Source: UBA11606 sp965243715
GTDB taxonomy: Bacteria > Actinomycetota > Acidimicrobiia > Acidimicrobiales > Aldehydirespiratoraceae
DNA: 64,000 bases
Reading direction: 5' to 3'
Assembly (NCBI GenBank): GCA_965243715.1
Contig: CBDEVU010000017.1
Location: 558,001-622,000 of the forward strand
Of the stretch, positions 53,092-62,397 are shown piece after piece. The stretch's first letter is position 1. Every line of letters starts with the position of its first letter. The translations under genes and the position numbers were made by a program. Below the pieces are notes generated by a model. It made no database searches, was not told the origin of the DNA, and was given only the letters and a program-made list of their open reading frames with translations.

Positions 53092-54198
53092 ATGTTTGAA
53101 TCATCGCATCGGAAGTTGAACAACCTGTTGCCGGTCGGGCTTTCACGGCCGGAGTTGATTGCCACCCTCGCCGAGTGTCACCGCCTCGCAAAACACTCAG
53201 AGGAGCGCTGCCTGGCCTACACCGCAGCCATCGACGCCCTCGACGACCACGGAGCCGACGCAGCCACCGTCACCCGTGATCTGACCCACCGCTCGGCACG
53301 CCAAGCCAAACAAGTCGCCGACACCGCAACGCAGTTGGCGTCTATGCCACTTATGGCCGCCGCTTTGGCCCGAGGCGAGATCGGCACCGAACATGTTGTG
53401 GCCGCGGCCGATGCCGCTAAGCGGGTGTCGCCGGAGGCGGCTGACCAACTCGTTGATGATGCGGTTGCGGTGCCGGCGGATCTTTTCTTGAAACGAACCC
53501 GGCAATGGATCGGCCAACACGAAACCAACGATGAGATTGAGGATCGTTACCAGCGGCAACGCTCACAACGTGAAGCTAGGTGGGGCGTGGGCAACGATCG
53601 GATGCTGCACCTCCACGCCGTGCTTGATCCGGTTAGCGGCCGTGAGTTGGTAGCGGCGCTTGATCGCCGAGTTGATTTTCTATGGCGCTCCGATGGCGGC
53701 CGCGAGGGGTCCCCCGACGATGTTCGCTCACCTCGCCAACGCCGAGCCGACGCGTTGATCGAGTTGGTGACCACCGAATCGTCTGGGAATGGCCGGGTGC
53801 ATCCCAAGCATATGGTGATCATGCACCTCGACGTGGCACGCGGTACTGCCGAATTCACCGACCACGAACCAGTACCGGCGTCGGTACTTGCTGAGTTGGG
53901 GCCCAAAGCCGAAGTCGTTGGCATGGTCTACAACGGTAACGGCCAACCGCTGCACCTCGGCCGAACCGTTCGCCTGGCCAGTCGAGCGCAATGGATCGCA
54001 CTCATCGACCGCGACCGAGGATGCCTACGCTGCGGTGCCGACCCGTCACGCTGCGACGCCCACCATGTCCACGAATACTCCGCCGGTGGGGCTACCGACA
54101 TCGACAACCTCGAACTCGACTGCCACGGCGACCACGCACTGATCCACCAACACGGCTTCGACCCTCGACGACAGCCTGCTAACCGGGGGGCGGGCTAA
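53092..54198 (+). CDS. DUF222 / HNH endonuclease, array B copy 4 (intact)
   Basis: A 368-residue paralogue from ATG 53092 with TATAGT six bases upstream. DUF222 domain to about residue 270, then the HNH motif DAHHVHEYSAGGATD, DNLELDC, HALIHQHGFD, all intact. Sequence is nearly that of array A copies with small differences (ALIELVTTESSG, HLDVARGTAEF). Its stop overlaps the ATG opening the next spacer. Confidence 0.85.
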   Translation: MFESSHRKLNNLLPVGLSRPELIATLAECHRLAKHSEERCLAYTAAIDALDDHGADAATVTRDLTHRSARQAKQVADTATQLASMPLMAAALARGEIGTEHVVAAADAAKRVSPEAADQLVDDAVAVPADLFLKRTRQWIGQHETNDEIEDRYQRQRSQREARWGVGNDRMLHLHAVLDPVSGRELVAALDRRVDFLWRSDGGREGSPDDVRSPRQRRADALIELVTTESSGNGRVHPKHMVIMHLDVARGTAEFTDHEPVPASVLAELGPKAEVVGMVYNGNGQPLHLGRTVRLASRAQWIALIDRDRGCLRCGADPSRCDAHHVHEYSAGGATDIDNLELDCHGDHALIHQHGFDPRRQPANRGAG

Positions 54199-54306
54199 TG
54201 GGCGGTAGGGGTCGGGCGGTTCGGCAGTCCAGCGTGGATAAACAATTCGAACATTTCTTCTCTAATAATAGGCAGTAATGTCACAGGGCCTGTTTATAGT
54301 GGAGTT

Positions 54307-55414
54307 ATGTTTGAATCATCGCATCGGAAGTTGAGCAACCTGTTGCCGGTCGGGCTTTCACGGCCGGAGTTGATTGCCACCCTCGCCGAGTGTCACCGCC
54401 TCGCAAAGCACTCCGAGGAGCGCTGCCTTGCCTACACCGCAGCCATCGACGCCCTCGACGACCACGGAGCCGACGCAGCTACCGTCACCCGTGATCTGAC
54501 CCACCGCTCGGCACGCCAAGCCAAACAAGTCGCCGACACCGCAACGCAGTTGGCGTCTATGCCACTCATGGCCGCCGCTTTAGCCCGAGGCGAGATCGGC
54601 ACCGAACATGTTGTGGCCGCGGCCAATGCCGCTAAGCAGGTCTCGCCAGAAGAAGCTGACCAACTCGTTGATGATGCGGTTGCGGTGCCCGCGGATCTTT
54701 TCTTGAAACGAACCCGGCAATGGATCGGCCAACACGAAACCGCCGACGAAATCGAGGATCGCTACCAGCGGCAACGCTCACAACGTGAAGCGCGGTGGGG
54801 CGTGGGCAACGATCGCATGCTGCACCTTCATGCCGTGCTTGATCCGGTTAGCGGCCGCGAGTTGGTAGCGGCGCTCGATCGTCGAGTTGATTTTCTATGG
54901 CGCTGCCGATGGTGGCCGCGAGGGAACTCCCGACGATGTTCGCTCTCCCCGCCAACGCCGAGCCGATGCACTGCTTGAGTTGGTGACCACCGAATCGGCT
55001 GGGAATGGCCGGGTGCATCCCAAACACATGGTGATAATGCACCTCGACCTAGCCAGCGGCACCGCCGAATTCACCGACCACGAACCAGTACCCGCGTCGG
55101 TACTCGCCGACCTCGGACCCAAAGCCGAAGTTGTTGGCATGGTCTACAACGGTAAAGGCCAAGCGCTGCACCTCGGCCGAACCGTTCGCCTGGCCAGTCG
55201 AGCGCAATGGATTGCCCTCATCGACCGCGACCGAGGCTGCCTACGGTGCGGTGCCGACCCGTCACGCTGCGACGCACACCACATCCACGAATATTCCGCT
55301 GGTGGGGCTACCGACATCGACAACCTCGAACTCGACTGTCACGGCGATCACGCCCTGATCCACCAACACGGCTTCGACCCCCGACGAACGCCTACGAACC
55401 CGAGGGCTGGCTAA
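54307..55414 (+). pseudogene. DUF222 / HNH endonuclease, array B copy 5, +1 frameshift
   Basis: ATG 54307 runs to a premature stop at 54978. The C-terminal half continues one frame over to 55414, with an intact HNH motif (DAHHIHEYSAGGATD, HALIHQHGFD). The break is at about 54898-54908: GGCGCTGCCGATGG, where copy 3 has GGCGCTCCGATGG and copy 2 GGCGTGCCGATGG, so one base is surplus. The total of 1108 nt is 3n+1. The upstream spacer also has a stop that intact copies lack. The tail RRTPTNPRAG resembles copy 3. Confidence 0.85.
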
Positions 55415-55487
55415 TGTGGGGGGAAGGCGGCGGGCGCGGGGTGCTGGGCCGATTCGCTGGGCTGATTGATGCGGCTGGAATCTACCG

Positions 55488-55952
55488 CTAGGTCGGATAA
55501 ATGTCTGGTTGGTCCAGCGGGATGTTGAGCCACTCGATCATCTGGCGCACTTGGTCGTAGGCCGCAAGTCGGGCTTCGTCGGTGTTAGCAACTTCCGCCG
55601 CGACAAACGGCTCCCGCAGCCGCCGGGCCATCCGCGGCCCGAGTTCCAAAAGACCGGCGCTTCCCTCGGTCGCCCAACGAGCAAGCACGTAATGCACGAT
55701 GGCGCCGACGGGGACGTCGATACTCTCGCTCAGGTTGGCGATCGTCGCTAGGGGATCGAGATAAGCGTGGGCCGCGATATCGGCTTTGAAATTGGCGTCG
55801 CGGTCATCCTCAGACCACGGACCCGTCCATCCCGTCAACGTCAAGGTAGTTTGTTTAATCATGGCCGTCATCGTCGCGCGCGTATCGGCCACCGCGTCGG
55901 TTTTCTGCTTGACTAGTGCCAGCAAACTCGACCGGCCCATGGAGTAGATCAT
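55488..55952 (-). CDS. Actinobacterial hypothetical protein (154 aa)
   Basis: A soluble, mainly helical protein. IDVPVGAIVHYVLARWATEG followed by GLLELGPRMARRLREPF has the look of a conserved actinobacterial family of unknown function that I recall only vaguely; no reaction or motif can be assigned. ATG 55940 is an alternative start. It is minus strand, alone between array B and the divergent flavoreductase gene. The 73 bases before it hold nothing recognisable. Confidence 0.6.
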   Translation of the reverse strand: MIYSMGRSSLLALVKQKTDAVADTRATMTAMIKQTTLTLTGWTGPWSEDDRDANFKADIAAHAYLDPLATIANLSESIDVPVGAIVHYVLARWATEGSAGLLELGPRMARRLREPFVAAEVANTDEARLAAYDQVRQMIEWLNIPLDQPDIYPT

Positions 55953-56030
55953 GTCAACGGCACTGAAGGCCCGACGGTGGCCTCCGCCCCGTCACCGAAC
56001 TGCTCGACGCGTTCAAATAACGGGCCACTG

Positions 56031-57767
56031 ATGAGCAACACCGACTACGACCTCGTGGTGATCGGAGGCACCGCGGGCGGTCTTTCTGTGGCCATTTCAT
56101 CGCTGCGGTCAGGGCTGGCCCTCGTCCGGGTTTTGGAGGCCACTCACGCGGTGACCTTCCCCGAGTTGGTCGGGGAGAACGAACTCGACGTCGGCTACGG
56201 CGAGACGGTCGTCTCCATCGAGTTGAGCGAAGGTGGGGTATGCGTAACCTCGAACAAACAACAATACCGAACCCGGGCGTGCCTAGTAGCCGAACGAGGT
56301 CCCCAGCCTCGCTGGAAGCCGCCGATCCCCGTTCCTAACCTGCCGTGTATCGGTATCGACGCACTGCCCCGCCATCCGGAAAATGACGACGTTCTCATCG
56401 TTGGCTACACCGACCACGCGGTCGAACTCACCGCCACCGCGGCGGCGGCCGGGGCCCGAGTGGTGCTTGCCGCGGGCGGCATGGATCCGAACCGCCTCTC
56501 GCCCGCGGGGTCCCGCGAACTGCGCCGCCTGGAACGAGAACGACAAGCGACCATCCTGTACCGATCGGTACCAGCCCAGATTGGCGACGTCGACGGCTAC
56601 CCCATGGTGTTCTTTGGCGACCGGCGAACCCCCGACCTGCAATTCGACCAGGTCGTGTTCGCCTCCCATCGGACTAACCTCACCCCCTTAGACGTTGGTC
56701 TGAGCAACGAAGCGCTCGAATCCGGACTCGTGTGGTTCCTAGGCGAACCAGAACCGGAATCGGTACGCACCACCGCCCCCGGCTGGCGAATCGGGTTGGA
56801 GATCGCCGCAGCCTGCTTTCCCGAACTCGGCATCGACCACGTCACCCCGCCGCAGTCCCGCCGCCACCGTCACACCAGTGCTATCGCCGAGTTGGGTGAC
56901 GAGCATTACAACGCCACGATCACCCACTTCGAGCCGACGCACTCCGATCTGTGGGTGCTGCGGGTCCGGCCCGATCACGGCGGTACGTCCTACATCCCCG
57001 GCCAGTACGCCACCCTCGGCCTGGGCTACTGGGAGGCACGGGTCGACGACGCCGAAGACTCCGACCTTGACGATCGCTGGGACAAACTGATCCGCCGGTC
57101 GTATTCGATTTCTTCACGCGTGCTCGACGAGGTGGGCTATCTCGCCGACGAAGGCAGCCTCGACGAACTCGAGTTCTACATCGTCTTAGTCCCCCCGACC
57201 GAGAACAACGTGCCCGAACTCACCCCTCGGCTGGCGCTGAAAAGGCCAGGGGCTCGCATCTATCTCGGTCCCAAAGTGGCGGGCCGTTATACTTTAGCGG
57301 CCGTGCAGGATCCGGCCGCGACCGTTCTTTTGTTGTCGACGGGCACCGGAGAGGCACCGCATAACGCCATGGCAACAGAGCTGCTACGCAAGGGCCACCA
57401 CGGGACCATCGTGGCTGCCGTCTCCGTGCGTCAGCGCTCCGACCTCGGCTACCTTGAAGTCCACCGCGAACTGGAGAACCGCTTCGCCAACTATCACTAT
57501 ATTGCCTTGCCGACGAGAGAACCCGACGTGCCCAAGCGCTACATTCAGGACCTGCTAACCGACGGCGACCTTGACGCTCTTACCGGCGGGCTAAGCCCCG
57601 ACACGACCCACGTCTACCTCTGTGGAAACCCTGCGATGATCGGACTCCCTGACCACGACGGCAACTTTCCCGAGACAATCGGTGTCGTGCAACTCCTCAG
57701 CAGGCGGGGCTTTCACCTCGACCAGCGACGCCAGCCGGGCAATGTTCACTACGAGGAATACTGGTGA
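56031..57767 (+). CDS. Fusion of a degenerate FAD/NAD-binding domain with a ferredoxin-NADP reductase domain (578 aa)
   Basis: ATG 56031 is chosen because a Rossmann fold starts at once (YDLVVIGGTAGGLSVAISSL); GTG 55977 adds 18 residues. Residues to about 285 look like a pyridine-nucleotide disulphide oxidoreductase without the redox Cys pair. Residues about 300-578 are an FNR: YIPGQYATLGL and RRSYSISS (flavin), LLLSTGTGEAPHNAM and VYLCGNPAMIG (NADPH). It could reduce a ferredoxin or another flavoprotein. Its stop overlaps the start of the carboxylase gene (GTGA), so it shares the acyl-CoA operon and may feed electrons to or from the dehydrogenase; that is inference. Confidence 0.75.
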   Translation: MSNTDYDLVVIGGTAGGLSVAISSLRSGLALVRVLEATHAVTFPELVGENELDVGYGETVVSIELSEGGVCVTSNKQQYRTRACLVAERGPQPRWKPPIPVPNLPCIGIDALPRHPENDDVLIVGYTDHAVELTATAAAAGARVVLAAGGMDPNRLSPAGSRELRRLERERQATILYRSVPAQIGDVDGYPMVFFGDRRTPDLQFDQVVFASHRTNLTPLDVGLSNEALESGLVWFLGEPEPESVRTTAPGWRIGLEIAAACFPELGIDHVTPPQSRRHRHTSAIAELGDEHYNATITHFEPTHSDLWVLRVRPDHGGTSYIPGQYATLGLGYWEARVDDAEDSDLDDRWDKLIRRSYSISSRVLDEVGYLADEGSLDELEFYIVLVPPTENNVPELTPRLALKRPGARIYLGPKVAGRYTLAAVQDPAATVLLLSTGTGEAPHNAMATELLRKGHHGTIVAAVSVRQRSDLGYLEVHRELENRFANYHYIALPTREPDVPKRYIQDLLTDGDLDALTGGLSPDTTHVYLCGNPAMIGLPDHDGNFPETIGVVQLLSRRGFHLDQRRQPGNVHYEEYW

Positions 57768-59401
57768 GCGATAACCCCATGAGACCCCTAACGTCGCGGC
57801 TCGACACCCACAGCGCCACATTCACCGCCAACGACGCGGCCAGCCGAATCCTCATCGATGAACTGCGGGGCCATCAGCAGGCGGCGATCGACGGTCGCCC
57901 CGGCCGCCAGAAATCGATTGAACGCCACGAGGCCCGCGGCAAGATCATGGTTCGGAACCGCATCGACATGGTCACCGATCACGATACCGGCTTCCTAGAG
58001 TTCTCGGTACTGGCCGGAATCGGGCAGTACAATGACGAAGTTCCCGGCGGCGGCATCGTCACCGGAATCGGCGTGGTACACGGCGTGCCCTGGGTCTTCA
58101 TCGCCAACGATGCCACGGTAAAGGGCGGTTCGCTCACCCCGATCGCCATCAAGAAACACGTTCGAGCTCAGGAAATCGCCGAAGAGAACCGGCTCGGGGT
58201 GATCTATCTCGTTGACTCCGGCGGCGCTTTCCTTCCCCTCCAGGACGAAATCTTCCCCGACAAAGACCATTTCGGCGGCAGTTTCTACCGGCAGGCTCGC
58301 CTATCGGCCCAAGGCCTACCGCAACTTTCGGTCGTGTTAGGCGGCTGCACGGCGGGCGGAGCGTACGTCCCTGCCCTCAGCGACGAAGTCATCATGGTCG
58401 AAGGCATCGGCCGCATCTTCCTCGGTGGTCCCCCGATCGTGAAAGCCGCGCTCGGCGAGATCATCGCTCCCGACGATTTGGGCGGGGCGGAGTTGCACAC
58501 CCGCCTTTCCGGCGTGAGCGACTACATGGCCGCCACCGAACAAGAGGCCTACGGCAAGCTGCGGGAGATCTGCGAGACCACCAACCAGCGACTGATCGAC
58601 GACCGTCAAGCCTGGATGAGTTGGCGCGAAGCCGAGCCGCCCGCGTTCGCGGCCGAGGAGATCTACGGCATCATCAGCGCGGACGACCGAATCCCGTTCG
58701 ACGGGACCGAGATCATCGCCCGCCTAGTCGACGGGTCGCGGTTCTCTCCCTTCAAGCCGGAATGGGGCGAGTCGATCATCTGCGGCTTCGCTCGAGTGTG
58801 GGGTTACCTCGTTGGCGTCATTGCCAACAACGGCATCATCTTCAGCGAGGCCGCTCTCAAAGCCACCCACTTCATTGAACTCTGCGAACAGCGGCGGGTT
58901 CCTCTGCTCTTTTTGCAGAACACTTCTGGATACATGGTGGGCCGTGACTCCGAGGTCGGTGGTATTGCCAAGAACGGGGCCAAGATGGTCGCCGCCGTTG
59001 CCAACGCCACCGTGCCGAAGTACACGGTGCTGATCGGCGGATCCTACGGGGCGGGCAACTACGGGATGTGCGGTCGGGGCTTCAACCCCCGTTTCTTGTT
59101 CGCCTGGCCCAACTCCCGCATCGCAACGATGGCCGCCGACACCGCGGAGACCGTGCTGGTCGATATCCGGCTGGCCGGGATGAAAGGAGCCGAGACCACC
59201 GACGACGAGATCGCGGCTCTACGCGCCGAGGTGCGCGGCCAGTACGAAACCCAATCCGACCCGTACTACGCCACTTCTCGGTTGTGGGACGACGGCTTAA
59301 TCGACCCTGTCGACACCCGTGACGCCATCGGGATGGGGCTCGCCCTCGCCGCTCGACACGACGAACCAGCACCCGGCCACGGCCTCGTGTATCGGATGTG
59401 A
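57764..59401 (+). CDS. Acyl-CoA carboxylase carboxyltransferase (beta) subunit, methylcrotonyl-CoA type
   Basis: A 545-residue crotonase-fold carboxyltransferase. VKGGSLTPIAIKKHVRAQEIA, YLVDSGGAFLPLQDEIFPDKDHFGG, GGCTAGGAYVPALSDE, FLGGPPIVKAALGE and GGSYGAGNYGMCGRGFNPRF are the acyl-CoA and biotin site blocks, and match 3-methylcrotonyl-CoA or geranyl-CoA carboxylase beta better than propionyl-CoA carboxylase. It starts at GTG 57764 and is followed by the biotin subunit. The operon (carboxylase, dehydrogenase) fits leucine or terpenoid acid breakdown. Confidence 0.88.
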   Translation: MSDNPMRPLTSRLDTHSATFTANDAASRILIDELRGHQQAAIDGRPGRQKSIERHEARGKIMVRNRIDMVTDHDTGFLEFSVLAGIGQYNDEVPGGGIVTGIGVVHGVPWVFIANDATVKGGSLTPIAIKKHVRAQEIAEENRLGVIYLVDSGGAFLPLQDEIFPDKDHFGGSFYRQARLSAQGLPQLSVVLGGCTAGGAYVPALSDEVIMVEGIGRIFLGGPPIVKAALGEIIAPDDLGGAELHTRLSGVSDYMAATEQEAYGKLREICETTNQRLIDDRQAWMSWREAEPPAFAAEEIYGIISADDRIPFDGTEIIARLVDGSRFSPFKPEWGESIICGFARVWGYLVGVIANNGIIFSEAALKATHFIELCEQRRVPLLFLQNTSGYMVGRDSEVGGIAKNGAKMVAAVANATVPKYTVLIGGSYGAGNYGMCGRGFNPRFLFAWPNSRIATMAADTAETVLVDIRLAGMKGAETTDDEIAALRAEVRGQYETQSDPYYATSRLWDDGLIDPVDTRDAIGMGLALAARHDEPAPGHGLVYRM

Positions 59402-59405
59402 GGCC

Positions 59406-61253
59406 ATGCGAATTCTGATCGCCAACCGAGGAGAGATCGCCCGCCGCATCATCGCCACCGCTCATCGGTTGGGCCACGAGACGGTGGCCATCTACGCCGC
59501 ACCCGACGCCGACGCTCCCTACACCGGCGAGGCGGGCCAAGCGGTGAACATCGGCCCCGCGGCACTTGCGGAGTCGTACCTCTCCATCGAGCGGATCCTT
59601 GCCGCCGCGGCCCAGACCGAAGCCAACGCCGTACACCCCGGCTACGGCTTCTTATCCGAGAACGCCCCGTTCGCCCAAGCAGTGATCGACGCCGGGATGA
59701 TATGGATCGGCCCGTCACCGGCTGCCATCGCCACCATGGGATCCAAAATCGAAGCTCGGCTTTTGGCCGCCAGGGCCCGTGTGCCAATCATTCCCGGCTA
59801 CTCCGACTCCCAGGACCGAGCCGACCTAGCAGCCGCGGCTGAGCGAATCGGCTACCCCATTTTGGTGAAAGCAGCGGCGGGTGGTGGGGGTAAAGGAATC
59901 CGGATCGCCGAAACTGCCGCCCACTTCGCCGACGCCCTCGCCCAAGCCGTAGCCGAAGCCGAGCGCTCGTTTGGCGACGGGCGGGTCATCGTCGAACGCT
60001 TCATCACCCGCCCCCGCCACGTCGAAGTCCAAATCGTTGGCGACACTCACGGCACGGTGATCGACTTAGGGACCCGCGAGTGTTCTGTGCAGCGGCGCTA
60101 TCAAAAACTCCTAGAGGAAGCTCCTGCTCCGAACTTGGCTGACTCAACCGAAACCGGTTTACGAGAAGCGGCCCGTCGTCTCGCTCGGTCGATCGGCTAT
60201 GACTCGGCGGGCACGGTCGAGTTCGTGGTCGACGCCGAAACCGGCGACTACTTCTTCTTAGAGATGAACACCCGTCTGCAGGTTGAACACCCCGTCACCG
60301 AAGCCATCACCGGCCTGGACCTCGTCGAACTTCAGATCGAAGCGGCCACCGGGGAACCCCTTAGCGTGACGGAGGCCGACATCGCCTTCTCCGGCCACGC
60401 CATCGAAGTCAGGATCAACGCCGAGGATGCCGCTAACGGCTTCGCTCCACAGATCGGCACGGTCAGCTTAGTTCGGGTGCCTGACCAGGTGCGCTGGGAC
60501 GCGGCAATCGAGCCGCAAGTCGCCATCACCCCTCACTACGACCCCATGATCGCCAAACTGATCGTCCACGGCACCAACCGCGACGCCGCCATCTCGCAAC
60601 TCGCCACTGCTCTCGACGGGTTACTAATCGGTGGCCTCGTCACCAACGGCGGCTTCCACCGCTGGCTCATTGATCGTCTCGAGTTTCGTGAAGCGCGGCT
60701 CACCACCCGCTTTCTCGACGAAACGGACCTGCCCGACGACTACGGGGCCAACGAAGCGGCCGCGATGGCGGCGGGGGCGACTCGAACACTGGGACAGGGG
60801 CGGGGGCCTTGGTCGGCCGGCGACCGCCGATTCACCCCGCATCGACCCCACCGCACCGTTGCCCTGCGCGACCAAGCGGGTACGGTACACGATGTCACCC
60901 CCGCCACTGGCGCGCTCACCGCGACGGCCGATGGCACGGTGATCGTCAATCATCGGGGCCAATCGCACACCTTCCAAGTCCTTTCCCAATCCGAACGATG
61001 GGCGCCTGTCTCCGACCGCGGTCACGGATCGGCCCACGCCGTCACCGCTCCCTTCCCCGCCGTAGTCGCCGAAGTCCGAGCCCGCGTCGGCCAGGAGGTC
61101 AAGGCGGGGGATTCGATAGTGGTCATCGAAGCCATGAAGATGCTCCACACGCTCACCGCCGCCGGGCCCGGAACCATCGAGTCGGTGCGGATTACGGTCG
61201 GCGAGCAAGTCGCCAGCCATCAGATACTGATCACATTCGAGGAGATCCAGTGA
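59406..61253 (+). CDS. Acyl-CoA carboxylase biotin subunit (biotin carboxylase + BCCP)
   Basis: A 615-residue protein from ATG 59406 (MRILIANRGEIARRIIATA). The biotin carboxylase part has the ATP-grasp loop KAAAGGGGKGIR, EMNTRLQVEHPVTE and the HYDPMIAKL end. The C-terminal BCCP domain has the biotinylated Lys in VIEAMKMLHTL at about residue 580. It starts 5 bases after the beta subunit stop and couples to the next gene by TGATG. Together with the beta subunit it carboxylates an acyl-CoA, most likely 3-methylcrotonyl-CoA. Confidence 0.92.
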   Translation: MRILIANRGEIARRIIATAHRLGHETVAIYAAPDADAPYTGEAGQAVNIGPAALAESYLSIERILAAAAQTEANAVHPGYGFLSENAPFAQAVIDAGMIWIGPSPAAIATMGSKIEARLLAARARVPIIPGYSDSQDRADLAAAAERIGYPILVKAAAGGGGKGIRIAETAAHFADALAQAVAEAERSFGDGRVIVERFITRPRHVEVQIVGDTHGTVIDLGTRECSVQRRYQKLLEEAPAPNLADSTETGLREAARRLARSIGYDSAGTVEFVVDAETGDYFFLEMNTRLQVEHPVTEAITGLDLVELQIEAATGEPLSVTEADIAFSGHAIEVRINAEDAANGFAPQIGTVSLVRVPDQVRWDAAIEPQVAITPHYDPMIAKLIVHGTNRDAAISQLATALDGLLIGGLVTNGGFHRWLIDRLEFREARLTTRFLDETDLPDDYGANEAAAMAAGATRTLGQGRGPWSAGDRRFTPHRPHRTVALRDQAGTVHDVTPATGALTATADGTVIVNHRGQSHTFQVLSQSERWAPVSDRGHGSAHAVTAPFPAVVAEVRARVGQEVKAGDSIVVIEAMKMLHTLTAAGPGTIESVRITVGEQVASHQILITFEEIQ

Positions 61254-62395
61254 TGCGAAACGCCTACATGACAGACGAACTCGAAGCCATCTACGAACAA
61301 ACGGTGGCGTTCGTCGAGAACGAAGTCACCCCTCACGGCGATGCCTGGGAAGCCGAGGGCAAGGTGCCGCGCTCGGTGCTCCAGTCGATGGGAGAGCTTG
61401 GCATGTTCAGCCTGCGGGTGCCTGAGGAACACGGCGGTCTCGGCCTCGGCATGCTGGCGTCGGCGGCCTTTTCCGAAGCACTCGGAGCGTCGACCTTCGC
61501 GGGCTTCGATGTAACCGTGTTAGTGCATACCGACATGGCGGGACCTCACCTCGTCAACTCTGGTACGACCGAACAACTCGACGAATGGCTCCCCCAGGCG
61601 ATGGCAGGGGACGCCATCTTGTCGATCGCGGTTACCGAACCCGACGCCGGATCCGACGTCGCGGGCCTGCGGGCGACGGCGGTGAAAGACGGCGAGGGGT
61701 GGCGCATCAACGGCCGCAAGATGTTCATCACCAACGCCGTCTACGGCGACCTCACGATCGTCGCGGCTCGCACCGACCCCGACAACAAGTACGGCATCAC
61801 CATGTTTCTTGTTCCTCAGGGCACCGAAGGTTTTGCGGTGGCTAGCAAACTCGACAAGCACGGTTGGCGCTGTTCCGACACCGCCGAACTCGTGCTTGAC
61901 GATGTATGGATAGCTGACGAACAGGTCCTCGGCACGGTCCACCGCGGCTTCTACGAGACGATGAAGAACTTCCAGAACGAACGCATGGTCCTAGTCGGGA
62001 TGGGGGTCGGCTCCGCCCAGCGGGCTATCGACATGACCAACGAGTACTGCCGAGATAGGTCAGCGTTCGGCGGTCATCTCAGCGACCTCGGCGCGATCCG
62101 TCAACGCATGGCAATGAACCAGGCCAAGGTCGATGCCGTGCGGGCGTCGATGTATCACGCGGCATGGATGCACGATGACGGCCAAGACAACGTGAAGGCC
62201 ATGTCGGGTGTCAAAGCGTGGGGGGCGGAGGTGATCAATCAGATCATGTACGACTGTGTGCAATTCCACGGCGGCATGGGCTACATGCGGGAATCGCCGA
62301 TCGAGCGCATGTATCGAGACGCCCGGATATTGCCGATTGGCGGCGGGGCGACCGAAGTCATGCTCGAAGAGGTCGCCAAACGTAGCTACGGCTGA
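61253..62395 (+). CDS. Acyl-CoA dehydrogenase
   Basis: A 380-residue flavin dehydrogenase from ATG 61253 (overlapping TGATG). IAVTEPDAGSDVAGLRATAV and INGRKMFITNAVYG are FAD/substrate motifs, and the C-terminal QFHGGMGYMRESPIERMYRDA and PIGGGATEVMLEEVAKR are typical. The catalytic Glu cannot be placed with certainty by eye. Coupled to the carboxylase it would make the enoyl-CoA substrate (isovaleryl-CoA or citronellyl-CoA type). Convergent with the hydratase gene, 2 bases apart. Confidence 0.92.
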   Translation: MRNAYMTDELEAIYEQTVAFVENEVTPHGDAWEAEGKVPRSVLQSMGELGMFSLRVPEEHGGLGLGMLASAAFSEALGASTFAGFDVTVLVHTDMAGPHLVNSGTTEQLDEWLPQAMAGDAILSIAVTEPDAGSDVAGLRATAVKDGEGWRINGRKMFITNAVYGDLTIVAARTDPDNKYGITMFLVPQGTEGFAVASKLDKHGWRCSDTAELVLDDVWIADEQVLGTVHRGFYETMKNFQNERMVLVGMGVGSAQRAIDMTNEYCRDRSAFGGHLSDLGAIRQRMAMNQAKVDAVRASMYHAAWMHDDGQDNVKAMSGVKAWGAEVINQIMYDCVQFHGGMGYMRESPIERMYRDARILPIGGGATEVMLEEVAKRSYG

Positions 62396-62397
62396 CG

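Larger units (their letters stand above)
52835..55414 (+). repeat. DUF222-HNH array B with two remnants, one intact and one frameshifted copy
   Basis: Same unit and orientation as array A; copy starts at 53092 and 54307 are 1215 bases apart. Spacers keep the GTGGATAAACAATTCGAACA motif and the -10 box. The two arrays lie about 38.6 kb apart (14491 to 53092) as direct repeats. Confidence 0.88.
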
